DNA of 64,000 nucleotides from Jannaschia maritima. GTDB taxonomy: Bacteria > Pseudomonadota > Alphaproteobacteria > Rhodobacterales > Rhodobacteraceae. Below, piece by piece: positions 25,028 to 34,800 of the stretch; position 1 is the first letter of the stretch, and the number at the start of each line of letters is the position of its first letter. The stretch is from contig NZ_JARGZA010000015.1 of the NCBI RefSeq assembly GCF_030973515.1, forward strand, positions 1 to 64,000, written 5' to 3'. Made by a program: the position numbers and the translations under genes. The notes beneath the pieces are model-generated. The model worked only from the letters and a program-made list of their open reading frames with translations, did no database searches and was not told the DNA's origin.

Positions 25028-26725
25028 ATGCCCCTGCGCGCCCTGCTGATCGCAGCCACCCTGCTGACGCCCGTGACGGCCGCGGCCCAGAACGTCGCCG
25101 GCCCCTATCTGGCGGCCCGGATCGCGGGGTTCGGCAACGACTACGACGCGGCCGCCGACTACTATGCCACGCTGCTGCGGGCCGACAACGTCCCCGCGGA
25201 CGTCCTGGAAAGCGCGCTGGTCGTCTATGGCGCCCTGGGCCGGTTCGACGAGGGGGTGACCTTCGCCGACCGCATGACCCTGGCCGGCGGTCCCAGCCGC
25301 TTCGCCACCGGCATCCGGATGGTCGATGCCCTGCTGAACGAACGCTACGACCGGGCGAGCGCGCTGCTCCTGGACGGGGACGGCGTCGGCGGCGCGCTCC
25401 TGGACGGGATGCTCGACGGCTGGCTGGCCGTCGCGCAGGGCGATCCCGACGCAGCGGACGAACGCTTCGACGCCCTGGCCGAGACGCCCAGCTATGCCAG
25501 CTTCGCACGCCAGCAGCAGGCCTATGCGCTGGCCCTGGCCGGCGAGTACGCCGCTGCCGACGACATCCTGGCGGGCCGCACGCACGGCCCCCTGCCCGCC
25601 AACGTCCGCGCGGTGGAGGCGCATGCCCAGATCCTGGCCGAACTGGATCGCCCGGACGACGCGCTGGAACTGCTGGAGGAGATCGCCGCGCAGGCGAACA
25701 ACCCGGTCCTGCGGGACATGCAGGCCCGCCTGGAGGCGGGCGAGGAGATCGGCTGGGACTTCATCACCACCCCCCGCGAAGGGCTGGCGGAGGCCTACTT
25801 CACCCTGGCCGCCATCCTGGCGGGCGAGACGTCGCCCACCTTCACGCTGGTCAACGCGCAGGCCGCCGCGGCGCTGCGGCCCGACCATGTCGACGCCCTC
25901 GTCCTGATTGGCGGCCTGTTCGACGAGCAGGAGCAGTACGACCTGGCCGACGCCGTGCTGGGCCGCGTGCCCGCCGATCACCCATCGTTCTTCGGGGCCG
26001 AGATCGAGCGCGCGGAGGTCCTGCTGGCCTCCGACCGCGAGGATGCGGCGGTGGAGGTGCTTCGCAGCCTCAGCCGCGCCCATCCCGACGAGATCGTGGT
26101 GTGGACCGCCCTTGGCGACGCGCTGCGCCGTTTGGACCGCTTCGCCCTGGCGGCGGACGCCTACGACCAGGCGGTCGAACTGTTGGAGGAACCGGGCCCG
26201 CGCGACTGGTTCCTGTTCTACGCCCGCGCCATCGCGCGCGAACGGATGGGACGGTTCGATCAGGCGGAACCGGACTTCCGCCGCGCGCTGGAGCTGAACC
26301 CCGAACAGCCGCTGGTCCTGAACTATCTCGGCTATTCGCTGGTGGAGGCGCGGCGCGACCTGGACGAGGCGCTCGGCATGATCGAGCGCGCGGTGGAGGC
26401 ACGGCCAGACGACGGGTTCATCACCGACTCCCTCGGCTGGGTCCTGTATCGCCTGGGCCGGTACGAGGAGGCGGTCGCCCCCATGGAGCGCGCCGTCCAG
26501 TTGGAGCCGCTGGACCCGATCATCAACGACCATTTCGGGGACGTCCTGTGGACCGTGGGCCGCGAGCGGGAGGCCCGGTTCCAATGGCGCCGCGCCCTCA
26601 GCCTCGATCCGGAGGAGGACGAGGTCGCGCGCATCCGGCGCAAGCTGGACGTCGGGCTGGACGTCGTCCTGGCGGAGGAAGCCGCGGAGGACGAAGCCGG
26701 GGACGACGGTGCCGCCACCGAGTGA
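25028..26725 (+). CDS. Exported TPR-repeat protein
   Basis: A 565-residue protein with a signal peptide (residues 1-20, cut near TAAAQ) and many tetratricopeptide repeats, clearest from about residue 350 to 530 (for example the consecutive units beginning WTALGDALRRLDRFALAADAYDQA, YARAIARERMGRFDQAEPDFRRALELNP and GYSLVEARRDLDEALGMIERAVEARP). The C-terminus is acidic. Such proteins scaffold periplasmic or outer-membrane assemblies. It overlaps ispE by 17 bases. Nothing suggests a specific partner; synteny with ispE is, to my recollection, common in Rhodobacteraceae. Confidence 0.9.
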   Translation: MPLRALLIAATLLTPVTAAAQNVAGPYLAARIAGFGNDYDAAADYYATLLRADNVPADVLESALVVYGALGRFDEGVTFADRMTLAGGPSRFATGIRMVDALLNERYDRASALLLDGDGVGGALLDGMLDGWLAVAQGDPDAADERFDALAETPSYASFARQQQAYALALAGEYAAADDILAGRTHGPLPANVRAVEAHAQILAELDRPDDALELLEEIAAQANNPVLRDMQARLEAGEEIGWDFITTPREGLAEAYFTLAAILAGETSPTFTLVNAQAAAALRPDHVDALVLIGGLFDEQEQYDLADAVLGRVPADHPSFFGAEIERAEVLLASDREDAAVEVLRSLSRAHPDEIVVWTALGDALRRLDRFALAADAYDQAVELLEEPGPRDWFLFYARAIARERMGRFDQAEPDFRRALELNPEQPLVLNYLGYSLVEARRDLDEALGMIERAVEARPDDGFITDSLGWVLYRLGRYEEAVAPMERAVQLEPLDPIINDHFGDVLWTVGREREARFQWRRALSLDPEEDEVARIRRKLDVGLDVVLAEEAAEDEAGDDGAATE

Positions 26726-27518
26726 CGGCACGCGCCATCTCGCCCCCGCCAAGGTCAACCTGACGCTGCACGTCACGGGACGGCGGGCGGACGGACGGCA
26801 CGACCTGGATTCCCTGGTCGCGTTCGCGGATCTGGGCGACGTGCTCCACGTGTCGCCGGGCGATGCGCTGACGATCGACGGGCCCTTCGCGAATGGCGTG
26901 CCGGTGGACGACCGGAACCTGATCCGTCGCGCGCTGGCCGCCGCGGGCACGACCCGCGCGGTGGATCTGGACAAGCGGTTGCCCCACCCCGCCGGCCTGG
27001 GCGGCGGGTCGTCGGACGCGGCCGCCGCCCTGCGGGCGGTGGGCGCCGATCTCGGCCTGGATGCGCTGATGGCCCTGGGCGCGGACCTGCCCGTTTGCCT
27101 GGCCGCCGCCCCGTCCCGCATGCGCGGCGCGGGCGAGCGCGTCGATCCCGTCGCGCTGCCTCGGCTCCATGCCGTCCTGGTGAATCCGGGCGTGGCCGTG
27201 CCCACGGGCGCCGTCTTTGCCGCGCTCGAAGGTCATGGTCCCCCGATGCCGGACGTGCTGCCCGCGGGCGACCCGCTCGATTGGCTGGGCGGGATGCGCA
27301 ACGACCTGCAGGCGCCCGCGACCGGGGTGGCGTCCGTCATCGCCGATGTGCTGGCCGCGTTGACGGCAGCCGGGGCGCGCCTGTCCCGCATGTCCGGTTC
27401 CGGCGCGACCTGCTTCGGGCTGTTCCCCGATCCGGCCGCCGCCGAGGCCGCCGCGCGCCGGCTGGATTACCCCGGTTGGTGGGCGCGTGCCTGCACGCTG
27501 AACCCTTCGGCCCCCTAG
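26709..27518 (+). CDS. ispE: 4-diphosphocytidyl-2-C-methyl-D-erythritol kinase
   Basis: IspE is the GHMP kinase of the MEP pathway, phosphorylating CDP-methylerythritol. The 269-residue protein has substrate Lys15 in APAKVNLTLHV, the phosphate loop PAGLGGGSSDAAAAL (about 94-108), catalytic Asp126 in GADLPVCL and a C-terminal MSGSGATCFGLF motif. The start is GTG 26709, inside the 3' end of the TPR gene, so translation is probably coupled. With ispH at the left edge, it shows isoprenoid supply by the MEP route. Confidence 0.95.
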   Translation: MPPPSDGTRHLAPAKVNLTLHVTGRRADGRHDLDSLVAFADLGDVLHVSPGDALTIDGPFANGVPVDDRNLIRRALAAAGTTRAVDLDKRLPHPAGLGGGSSDAAAALRAVGADLGLDALMALGADLPVCLAAAPSRMRGAGERVDPVALPRLHAVLVNPGVAVPTGAVFAALEGHGPPMPDVLPAGDPLDWLGGMRNDLQAPATGVASVIADVLAALTAAGARLSRMSGSGATCFGLFPDPAAAEAAARRLDYPGWWARACTLNPSAP

Positions 27519-27847
27519 GATCCGTCGGCTGGCGTCGCGTCCGCACCCCCCGTCACGCGTCCGCATCCGCGCGAGATCGAATCGGGAAGGCGTCCGACGC
27601 GGGGCAGACGCGAAGCAGACGCTCCGCAGACACCCGCCGATCGACCCGCGCCGCGCCATCGTCGCGGCCATCGGGATGCCTGCCCTCCACGGGATTCCTT
27701 GTCCCCATGGGCCCGTCGACGCTCTTGCACCGCGCTCTGCTCACGCACAGACTATCCTCACGGAACGACCGAACCGCGACCCCGACGAGAACGCTTTCGC
27801 CGCAGCGCAGCGAAGATCCGACGTTCCGTGGGGCGGCCCCCCGGGGG
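27519..27847. other. Gene-free interval between ispE and the polyprenyl synthase
   Basis: The two flanking genes converge here. No gene, tRNA or repeat is recognised. The right end (about 27829-27845) is a G/C-rich stretch able to form a hairpin that may end transcription of the leftward gene. The rest shows nothing I can support. Confidence 0.6.
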
Positions 27848-28861
27848 TCAGCTCGCCCGCGCCACCACGTAATGGGCCAGGTCGGACAGCATGTCGCGCA
27901 GCGGATGGCGCGGCAGGTGGTCCAGCGCCGCGACGGCGCGGTCGCGCCAGGTCAGGGCTTCGCGCCGCGTCTCCTCCAGGGTGCCGTGACGGGCGATGAT
28001 GGCCTGCGCCTGGGCGAAGTCGCCGCGCCCCCGCTCCATCGCGTCCTTCCAGAAGGCGCGTTCGGCGTCGTCGCCGCGCGCGATGGCGCGGATCACGGGC
28101 AGCGTCAGCTTCCCTTCGCGGAAGTCGTCGCCCAGATCCTTGCCGATGCCGTCGCCCGCGCCGCCATAGTCCAGCCAGTCGTCGACCATCTGGAAGCTGA
28201 TCCCCAGCGCGTCGCCATAGGCCGCCAGCGCCTCCACCTGCACCTCCGGGGCGCGGGCCACCACGCCGCCGACCTGCGCCGCCGCCTCGAACAGGGCGGC
28301 CGTCTTGCCGCGCACGACCTGCAGATAGGTCGCCTCGTCGGTGGCCACGTTGCGGGCGGCGGTCAGCTGCAGCACCTCCCCCTCCGCGATCGTGGCGGCG
28401 GCCCCCGACAGGATGTCCAGCACGCGCAGGGACCCGGTCTGCACCATCAGCTGGAACGACCGCGCGAACAGGTAGTCCCCCACCAGCACGCTGGACTGGT
28501 TGTCCCACAGCAGGTTCGCCGTGGGCCGCCCCCGGCGCTGCTGGCTCTCGTCGACCACGTCGTCGTGCAGGAGCGTGGCGGTGTGGATGAACTCGACCGT
28601 GGCGGCCAGCTTGATGTGGTCGTCCCCCCCGTCGGCGCCATAGCCACACAGCCGCGCCGCCGCGACGGTCAGCATGGGCCGCACGCGCTTGCCGCCGGCA
28701 TCCACCAGATGGGCCGTGATCTCCGGGATGCGGGGGGCGTTGCGCGACGCCATGCGTGTCCGGATCAGGTCCGCCACGCGGTCCATGTCCGCTGCGCAAG
28801 CCAGGGCCAGCCGGTCGAGCGGCCCCTTGGGCGGCGTCTGGTCGGTCACGATCGGCCCCAT
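27848..28861 (-). CDS. Polyprenyl diphosphate synthase (ubiquinone side chain)
   Basis: A trans-prenyltransferase of 337 residues that lengthens prenyl diphosphates to the long chain used for ubiquinone. It has both Asp-rich motifs: LLHDDVVDES (first, 98-106) and FQMVDDWLDY (second, 223-232), with GGKRVRPML (56-64) binding IPP. The class makes C40-C50 chains, but exact length cannot be read from sequence. The ATG at 28861 is favoured by the family N-terminus; GTG 28849 is an alternative. It is divergent from the DUF2007 gene with 39 bases between them. Confidence 0.94.
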   Translation of the reverse strand: MGPIVTDQTPPKGPLDRLALACAADMDRVADLIRTRMASRNAPRIPEITAHLVDAGGKRVRPMLTVAAARLCGYGADGGDDHIKLAATVEFIHTATLLHDDVVDESQQRRGRPTANLLWDNQSSVLVGDYLFARSFQLMVQTGSLRVLDILSGAAATIAEGEVLQLTAARNVATDEATYLQVVRGKTAALFEAAAQVGGVVARAPEVQVEALAAYGDALGISFQMVDDWLDYGGAGDGIGKDLGDDFREGKLTLPVIRAIARGDDAERAFWKDAMERGRGDFAQAQAIIARHGTLEETRREALTWRDRAVAALDHLPRHPLRDMLSDLAHYVVARAS

Positions 28862-28900
28862 CTCGACAAGGGGGGCGGTGCCCCCCATAACCCGTATCCG

Positions 28901-29116
28901 ATGAAGGAGTTGCTGCGCACCAACGACCCGACGGTCATCGCCTTCGCCACCGCCCTCCTGGACGGCGAGGGTATAGACTGCTTCGTACTGGACGCCAACA
29001 CGTCGGTCCTGGAAGGCTCCATCGGGATCCTGCCCCGGCGGCTGATGGTGGCGTCCCGCGACCTGTTCCTGGCACGGGCCACCATGCGCGACAACGCCAT
29101 CGCCGTCAGCGAATGA
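28901..29116 (+). CDS. DUF2007 family small protein
   Basis: A 71-residue protein with the DUF2007 pattern: MKELLRTNDPTVIAFATALLDGEGI, then a beta-strand segment CFVLDANTSVLEGSIGILPRRLMV. The family is called a putative signal-transducing protein and has no proven role. It overlaps the following methyltransferase by four bases, an arrangement I recall from other Rhodobacteraceae. The pair lies next to the divergent polyprenyl synthase. Confidence 0.9.
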   Translation: MKELLRTNDPTVIAFATALLDGEGIDCFVLDANTSVLEGSIGILPRRLMVASRDLFLARATMRDNAIAVSE

Positions 29117-29823
29117 CCGCCACGCGCGACGCGCTGCTGGGCGGTCGCGTGCACGTCTGGCAGCCGCGGCGCGGATTCCGGTCGGGGTCGGACGCCGTGC
29201 TGCTGGCCGCCGCCTGTCCCGCGCGTCCGGGCGACCGCGTGCTGGACCTGGGATGCGGGACCGGCGCCGTCGCCCTGTGCCTCGCGGCCCGGGTCGGGGC
29301 GCTGGACCTGCTGGGCATCGAACGCGACCCCGCCGCGGCCGCGATGGCGCGTCGCAACGGCCTGGCCGTGCAGGTGGCCGACGTGCTGGACCCACCGCCC
29401 GAGTTGCGGGCCCGCAGCTTCGACCACGTCGTAACGAACCCGCCCTACTACGCCGCGGGCGGCAGCCGCCCCGTGGATCCGGGCCGCGCCGCCGCCATGC
29501 GCGAAGGGGCGGTGGGCGACCTGCGCGCTTGGTGCGATGCCGCATGCCGTCGGGCCGGTCCCAAGGGGACCGTCACCGTGATCGCCGCCGCGGACCGGCT
29601 GGCCGACGTCCTGGGGGCAATGGACGGCCGGTTGGGCGACATCCGCATCCGCCCCATCGCAGGCGGCGACGCCGTCCCGGCCGGGCGCGTGATCGTGCGC
29701 GGACGAAAGGGACGCCGCGCGCCCCTGCGCCTGCTGACGCCGTTGGTGACCCATCGCGACGGTGACCCGACGGACGAGGCGGAGGCCATCCTCCGCCATG
29801 CGGCGGCACTATCGATGGATTGA
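29113..29823 (+). CDS. TrmN6-like N6-adenine-specific tRNA/RNA methyltransferase
   Basis: A 236-residue class I SAM-dependent methyltransferase. LDLGCGTGAVALCLA (about 45-59) is the SAM-binding motif, and VVTNPPYYAAGG (about 107-118) is the NPPY catalytic motif of N6-adenine methylation. The N-terminal GGRVHVWQPRRGFRSGSDAVLLAA is characteristic of the TrmN6/YfiC group that modifies A37 of tRNA(Val). The DUF2007 stop overlaps its start. Converges with the exosortase gene, 10 bases apart. Confidence 0.92.
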   Translation: MTATRDALLGGRVHVWQPRRGFRSGSDAVLLAAACPARPGDRVLDLGCGTGAVALCLAARVGALDLLGIERDPAAAAMARRNGLAVQVADVLDPPPELRARSFDHVVTNPPYYAAGGSRPVDPGRAAAMREGAVGDLRAWCDAACRRAGPKGTVTVIAAADRLADVLGAMDGRLGDIRIRPIAGGDAVPAGRVIVRGRKGRRAPLRLLTPLVTHRDGDPTDEAEAILRHAAALSMD

Positions 29824-29833
29824 CGACCGGCGG

Positions 29834-31468
29834 TCAGATCAACTCGAACCGGCCCGTCCATGCGGCCACGGCGAAGATCAGCCCGTTCGCGATGGCGTGC
29901 GCCACGATCGCGTCCGAGATCCGCCCCGTATGTCGTCGCAACAGCGAGAAGATCAGCCCCGCGACCGCGGCCTCCCACCACCGACCGTGCAGGACGGCGA
30001 ACAATGCGGTCGTCGCACCGATCGACAAGAGCACCCAGGGCCACGTGTCCCGCCGCTGCAGGCGCCGCTCCATGTATTCCCGGAAGAACAGTTCCTCGAC
30101 CAATGGAACGAGGATCGTCGTGCCGATCCCGCGCGCGATCAGCCAACCGATCAACAGCACGCCGGTCAGCGCGCCATAGGGGGCCGCGCCCTGGGGGGCG
30201 ACGGGGACCAGGATCCACAGGATCGCGATGGCCGTGCCCGCGAGTACCGAGACCGGCGCCACCCGCCAATCGAGCGCGGCATAGATGCGCCAGAACAGCG
30301 CCAACGCGGCCGCGACCGCCAGCATCCGCAACGGATACAGCAGCGCCGGCTGGTCCGTGAGGACGGATGCGAAGACCGCCGACAGCATGAAGACGCCCAG
30401 CGGCAGGATGCGTGCGACGACCGGGTCCCGCCGGAGTGGTGGCACCGCCCGCGTCTCGACGGCGCCCGCGGCACCCGCTGCGGATGCCCGCTGGATCCAC
30501 GGGATCGCGTTGCCCACCGCGACGATGCCCAACGCAACCAGCGTGAACATCATCCAACCCGCATGGCTGTGGAAGGCGCCGACGGCCAGTTCGGGGCTAT
30601 AGGTCCCCCCGATGATCAACAGGATCGAGATGCGCAGGACGTTGAACAGGGCGGAGGCCGCGATGCCCAGTGGAAACAGGATCAGCGCGTGGGGGAACCG
30701 CAGGTTCGATCGGAACAGCGTCAGGAACAGCGTGACGAACACGCTGACGAGGGCCATGCCCTCGACACCGGAACAGACGGGCGCGACGCTGATGTAGAAC
30801 CCGTCGATCCCGATGCCCTTCACCGTCGCATCGGCATGGACGTCGAATCCCGCGGAGCCGACGAGAAGGACCACGGCGTCGAAGGTCGCGTCCGCGACGG
30901 CCTCCACGCGCCAGAGAGGATAGAGCATCGTCGCCAAGAACGGGGCCGCCGCGCCGAGCAGGACGGACAGCCCGAGGTCCCAACGCTCCCGCGACAGAAA
31001 CGGGATCAGGCGGTGGGGTGGGGCGACCGAAAGGACGAAGCCCGCCGTCATCGCCGATAGGCCGGCCCCCCATAGAAGCAAGCTGGCCCGCAACGATCCG
31101 TCTGGATCCGTCAGGATCAGCGCGATCGGCGTCAGCGCGGCGAGAAGGCCGCCCATGTTCAACAGGATCGGCGCCGTTCGGTATCCCGCATCCTGAACCA
31201 GGTCCCGAACGGACGCCATCCGGAAGGCCGCGAACAGCGCGAGAGCACCGGCGATGCAATAGATCGCGATGACCGCCATGCTCGCCCCACTGCAAGCCCA
31301 TGCGGGCCAATTCGCCCGGCAATCGAATGGAATGAGGTGTTTGTACAAGAAGGCGACGGTGGTCAGCTGCCCCAGGAACAAGGTACTGAAACCGATCGCA
31401 GTCAACATGGGCAAGGGTCGCCCGCGTCGATCGTAATGATTCTTCGAAATGAAAGTCACTGATCCCAC
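29834..31468 (-). CDS. Exosortase E/CPBP-protease fusion (VPEID-CTERM system)
   Basis: A 544-residue inner-membrane protein joining two peptidase domains. The first half is an exosortase: Cys232 in APVCSGVEG, Arg279 in FNVLRIS and His302 in HSHAGW form the Cys/Arg/His set that cleaves C-terminal sorting signals. The second half is a CPBP-family intramembrane protease: EELFFR (458-463) and His494 in AVLHGRWW. Such fusions are known in Rhodobacteraceae as exosortase E, dedicated to VPEID-CTERM proteins. Its apparent substrate is the next gene upstream (31552-31728). The start at GTG 31468 is tentative; GTG 31459 and ATG 31408 are alternatives. A stem-loop in the leader may lower its expression relative to the substrate. 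Confidence 0.93.
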   Translation of the reverse strand: MGSVTFISKNHYDRRGRPLPMLTAIGFSTLFLGQLTTVAFLYKHLIPFDCRANWPAWACSGASMAVIAIYCIAGALALFAAFRMASVRDLVQDAGYRTAPILLNMGGLLAALTPIALILTDPDGSLRASLLLWGAGLSAMTAGFVLSVAPPHRLIPFLSRERWDLGLSVLLGAAAPFLATMLYPLWRVEAVADATFDAVVLLVGSAGFDVHADATVKGIGIDGFYISVAPVCSGVEGMALVSVFVTLFLTLFRSNLRFPHALILFPLGIAASALFNVLRISILLIIGGTYSPELAVGAFHSHAGWMMFTLVALGIVAVGNAIPWIQRASAAGAAGAVETRAVPPLRRDPVVARILPLGVFMLSAVFASVLTDQPALLYPLRMLAVAAALALFWRIYAALDWRVAPVSVLAGTAIAILWILVPVAPQGAAPYGALTGVLLIGWLIARGIGTTILVPLVEELFFREYMERRLQRRDTWPWVLLSIGATTALFAVLHGRWWEAAVAGLIFSLLRRHTGRISDAIVAHAIANGLIFAVAAWTGRFELI

Positions 31469-31506
31469 AACCCGATAATCGTTCGGTCGGCAGTTCCCCT
31501 TAATGC

Positions 31507-31532
31507 GACGGGCCCGCGAATGCGGGCCCGTC
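31507..31532 (-). terminator. Strong stem-loop between the VPEIS-CTERM gene and the exosortase
   Basis: A perfect 11-bp stem (31507-31517 with 31522-31532) and a 4-base loop lie 20 bases after the substrate gene. With no T-run directly after it, partial termination or mRNA stabilisation is more likely than a complete stop, which would give more substrate than enzyme. Confidence 0.6.
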
Positions 31533-31551
31533 GATCTGGGCGATGCTCGGT

Positions 31552-31728
31552 TCAGGACGCGCGGCGGCGCCGTTCGAACGCGATCAGAAGGACGGCGGCC
31601 ACTGCGACCAGTGCGGCCGTGCCTTCCATGGCGCTGATTTCCGGAACGGGCGTCCCGTCGCCGAACGGATTCGCGGATGCGGCCGAAGCGGCGATGGTGG
31701 CCAGGGCGGCAATGCTGAAAGTCTTCAT
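31552..31728 (-). CDS. VPEIS-CTERM micro-protein, exosortase E substrate
   Basis: A 58-residue protein made almost only of targeting signals. Residues 1-19 are a Sec signal peptide ending SAASA. VPEIS (28-32) is the exosortase recognition motif (usually VPEID). A transmembrane helix (about 34-50) and the basic RRRR end (53-56) complete the CTERM signal. After both cleavages only about ten residues (NPFGDGTP...) would remain. AGGAGA lies six bases before the ATG. It lies between the giant adhesin gene and the exosortase on the same strand. The role is inferred: a tiny released peptide, a dummy substrate, or a regulator. Confidence 0.88.
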   Translation of the reverse strand: MKTFSIAALATIAASAASANPFGDGTPVPEISAMEGTAALVAVAAVLLIAFERRRRAS

Positions 31729-31803
31729 TTGCGATCTCCTATAGAGAACAGGGGTGGTGAGCCAATGTCGGCCCGGGACATCGCGGCAGCGTGCCACGAT
31801 GGA

Positions 31804-31828
31804 ACGAGGCCGAAATGCCCGGCCCCGT
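31804..31828 (-). terminator. Stem-loop after the giant surface-protein gene
   Basis: A 9-bp stem with one G-T pair (31804-31812 with 31820-31828) and a 7-base loop is found 16 bases beyond the giant gene's stop, before the VPEIS gene. It has no clear T-run. It suggests the VPEIS gene may have its own promoter in the remaining 76 bases. Confidence 0.45.
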
Positions 31829-31843
31829 CCATATTTGACCGCC

Positions 31844-34800
31844 TCAGCAGAGACAATCGTAGTCGTCGAACGGAATGCCGACGATGAACGGCTGCTCCAG
31901 TTCGCCGTCCCTTTGCGGGTCCGGATCGAAGATGACGCTTACAATTCCGCCATCGCCCGCATTAGCATAGCCCTCGTTGGCCGCCGCCAATGCGAGGATC
32001 TCGTCGACCTGATCCGGGTCGGCCTCCGTATACAGGCCGGTCTGCCGTTCGGTGCGGACGTTGCTGGTCAGTTCCCAGATCGCGAACTGGACATCCCAGC
32101 CCGAATAGGCCCCGGTCCCCTCGAAGTCCTGTGCGACGATCCAGTTGACCAAGTCCAGATTGTCCCTGGCGGTCTGGCCGTTGAACGAGCTGACGTATCG
32201 TGCATCCGTCGCGGCGGCGTTAAGGACGCCCCGACCTTCGGCGCCTTCCGCACTGGTGACGGCAGCCCGGTACTGGTCGTTCAGCGGGATCGGCTCGTAG
32301 AAGTCCAGGCAATACGCGTTCTCGATGGAGATGCCGTCGAAACGCTCGTCGGATGGTGCGTCGATCCGGACCGTGAAGGCATCCGGATCCGCCAGGGCGC
32401 CCATCACCTCGAACTGGACGAAGTTGGGAAAGCTGTCGATCAGGGAATCGTAATCGTTCGCATCCCCCTTCACCGTCAGTTCCAGGTTCGCCGTGGCGGT
32501 CCCGTTGCGTCCATCGCTGACGGTATAGCTGATGTCCTCGACGACCGATTCACCGATGTCGAGCGCGATGTACGCGTCCTCCGCGTCGATCACCAACTTC
32601 CCGTTCTCGAGCTTGACGTTCGTACCCGCGCTGGTCTGGACCGTCTGGCCTTCGGCGATGGCCTGACCCGCGACCCCCGTGATCGTCAGGGTGTCGCCGT
32701 CCCGATCGCCGTCGTTGTCGAGGACGTCGGCGACGATCTCCTCGTCGGCGCAGCCCATGGCTTCGTCGTCGGTCAGGTCCGGGTCCTGGTTCAGGGCCAC
32801 CAGCCCCGCATCGATGTCCAGCTCCTCCTCTCCGATGGACAGGTCGAAGAAGTCCGTCATGCCCAGCGTGGCGTCCGCCGTGCTGGCGTCGCTGTCGTCG
32901 TTCGCCGCGTCCGGGGCCGCCGCGCTCTGCGTGGTGAAGCCCAGGCCGGCGGCGGTGCCGAACATGACCGCGTACCTGCCCGCGTCGAGCGAGTCGAAGC
33001 GGTACTTGCCGTTGCCGTCCGTCGTCGTCGTGGACAGGACGCCGCCATCGGAGTCGAGCAACTTGACTTCGACGCCCTGGACCCCCGCCTCGCCCGCATT
33101 GCGGACGCCGTCGCGGTTTTCGTCCAGGAAGACGGTGTCGCCCACGGCGGCATCGCCCGTGTCGGTCCGGACCAGACCCGCGTCGATGTCCTGCTCGCTC
33201 TCGCCGATGGACAGGGTGAACTGGCCCGTCTCGCCATCGACCGAGGCCGCGTCGCTGTCGTCGTTCGTCGCGTCGGCGGCGACGTTGGATTGCGTCGTGA
33301 ACTCCAACCCGTCGGGTGCGACGAAGCGGACCGAATAGACCCCCGCATCCAGCCCGGTGAACCGATAGGCCCCCGATCCGTCGGTCTGCGCGGTGTCGAC
33401 GACGTCGCCATCCTGGTCCAGCAGTTGGACGGTCACGCCCCCGACGCCGGTGTCGCCGGCGTCGAAGACGCCGTTGCCGTTGGCGTCCAGGAACACGAGG
33501 TCGCCGACCTCCGCCGTTCCGGGATCCGCGACGCCCGCGTCGTTGTCCTCGGACCGCTCGCCGATGGCCAACGTGATCGGATCGGTCGTTCCGGTTCCGC
33601 GGTCCGCGTCGCTGTCGATCGTGTCGTCGCCGCCCACGTCCTTCGCCACCAGTCCCTTGCCGGCGACCTCCGTCGGGAAGCGCACGGCATAGCTGCCGGC
33701 GTCCAGTCCGGTGAACTCGTACGCGCCGTCCTGGTCCGTCCGGGTGGTCGCCACGATGGCCCCGTCCGAGTCGAGCAGCTGAACCTCCACGCCGCGGATG
33801 CCCATGTCGCCGGCCCCGTCGAGGTCGTCCTTGTCGTTGTCCATGAACACCTTGCCGGCGAGGGACGCGGTGCCGGGGTCGCGGACCCCCGCGTCGTTGT
33901 CCTCCGACCGCTGGCCGATCGCCAGGCTGATCGTGTCCGTCAGGCCCGTGCCCCGATCGGCATCGCTGTCGAACCGATCGTCGCCGACATCCTGTGCCGC
34001 AAGGGTCTTGCCGTCCACGTCCGTGGGGAACGCGACGCGATAGTCGCCGGCCGCGAGGCCCGTGAACTCGTAGGAGCCGTCAGAGTCGGTCTGCGCCGTC
34101 CGCACGGTGTTGCCCGCCGCGTCGAGCAGGGAAACCGTCACGCCGCCGATGCCCATGTCGCCGGCGTCGTCCGTGGCGTTGTCGTTGTTGTCCATGAACA
34201 CCTTGCCGGCCAGGGAGGCCGTGCCCGGATCCTCGATGCCCGCGTCGTTGTCCTCGGACCGCTGGCCGACGCTCAGCGTGATGGGGTCGGTCGTGCCCGT
34301 GCCCCGATCCGCGTCGCTGTCGATCGTGTCGTCGCCCGCGTCCTTCGCGACCAGCACCTTGCCGTCCACCTCCGTCGGGAAGCGCACCGAATACGTACCG
34401 GCATCCAGGCCCGTGAACTCGTAGGAGCCGTCGGAACCCGTTTGCGTCGTGGCCACGACGATCCCCGCCTCGTCCAGCAGCGTGACGGTGACGCCGGGCA
34501 CGTCCATGTCGCCCGCGCCCTCCAGCGCGTCGCCGTCGTTGTCCATGAAGACCTTGCCGGCGAGCGAGGCCGTGCCGGGATCCGCGATGCCCGCGTCGAC
34601 GTCGGTCTTGGCCTCGCCGATAGCCAAGTCGAACGGAGCGGTGTTGCCGTTGCCGGCCCCGCCGACATTCGTCACGTCGCTGTCGGACAGGTCGTCGCCC
34701 ACGTCCGCGGCGACGAAATCCTTGCCCGCGGCGCCGTTCACGTCGTCCGGATCCTCGAACCGCACGACGTAGCGGCCCGCGTCCAGACCGGCGAAGCTGT

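Noticed and set aside
27553-27748. Small open frames between ispE and the polyprenyl synthase
   Set aside because: No ribosome site, low-complexity Arg/Gly composition and no recognisable family.
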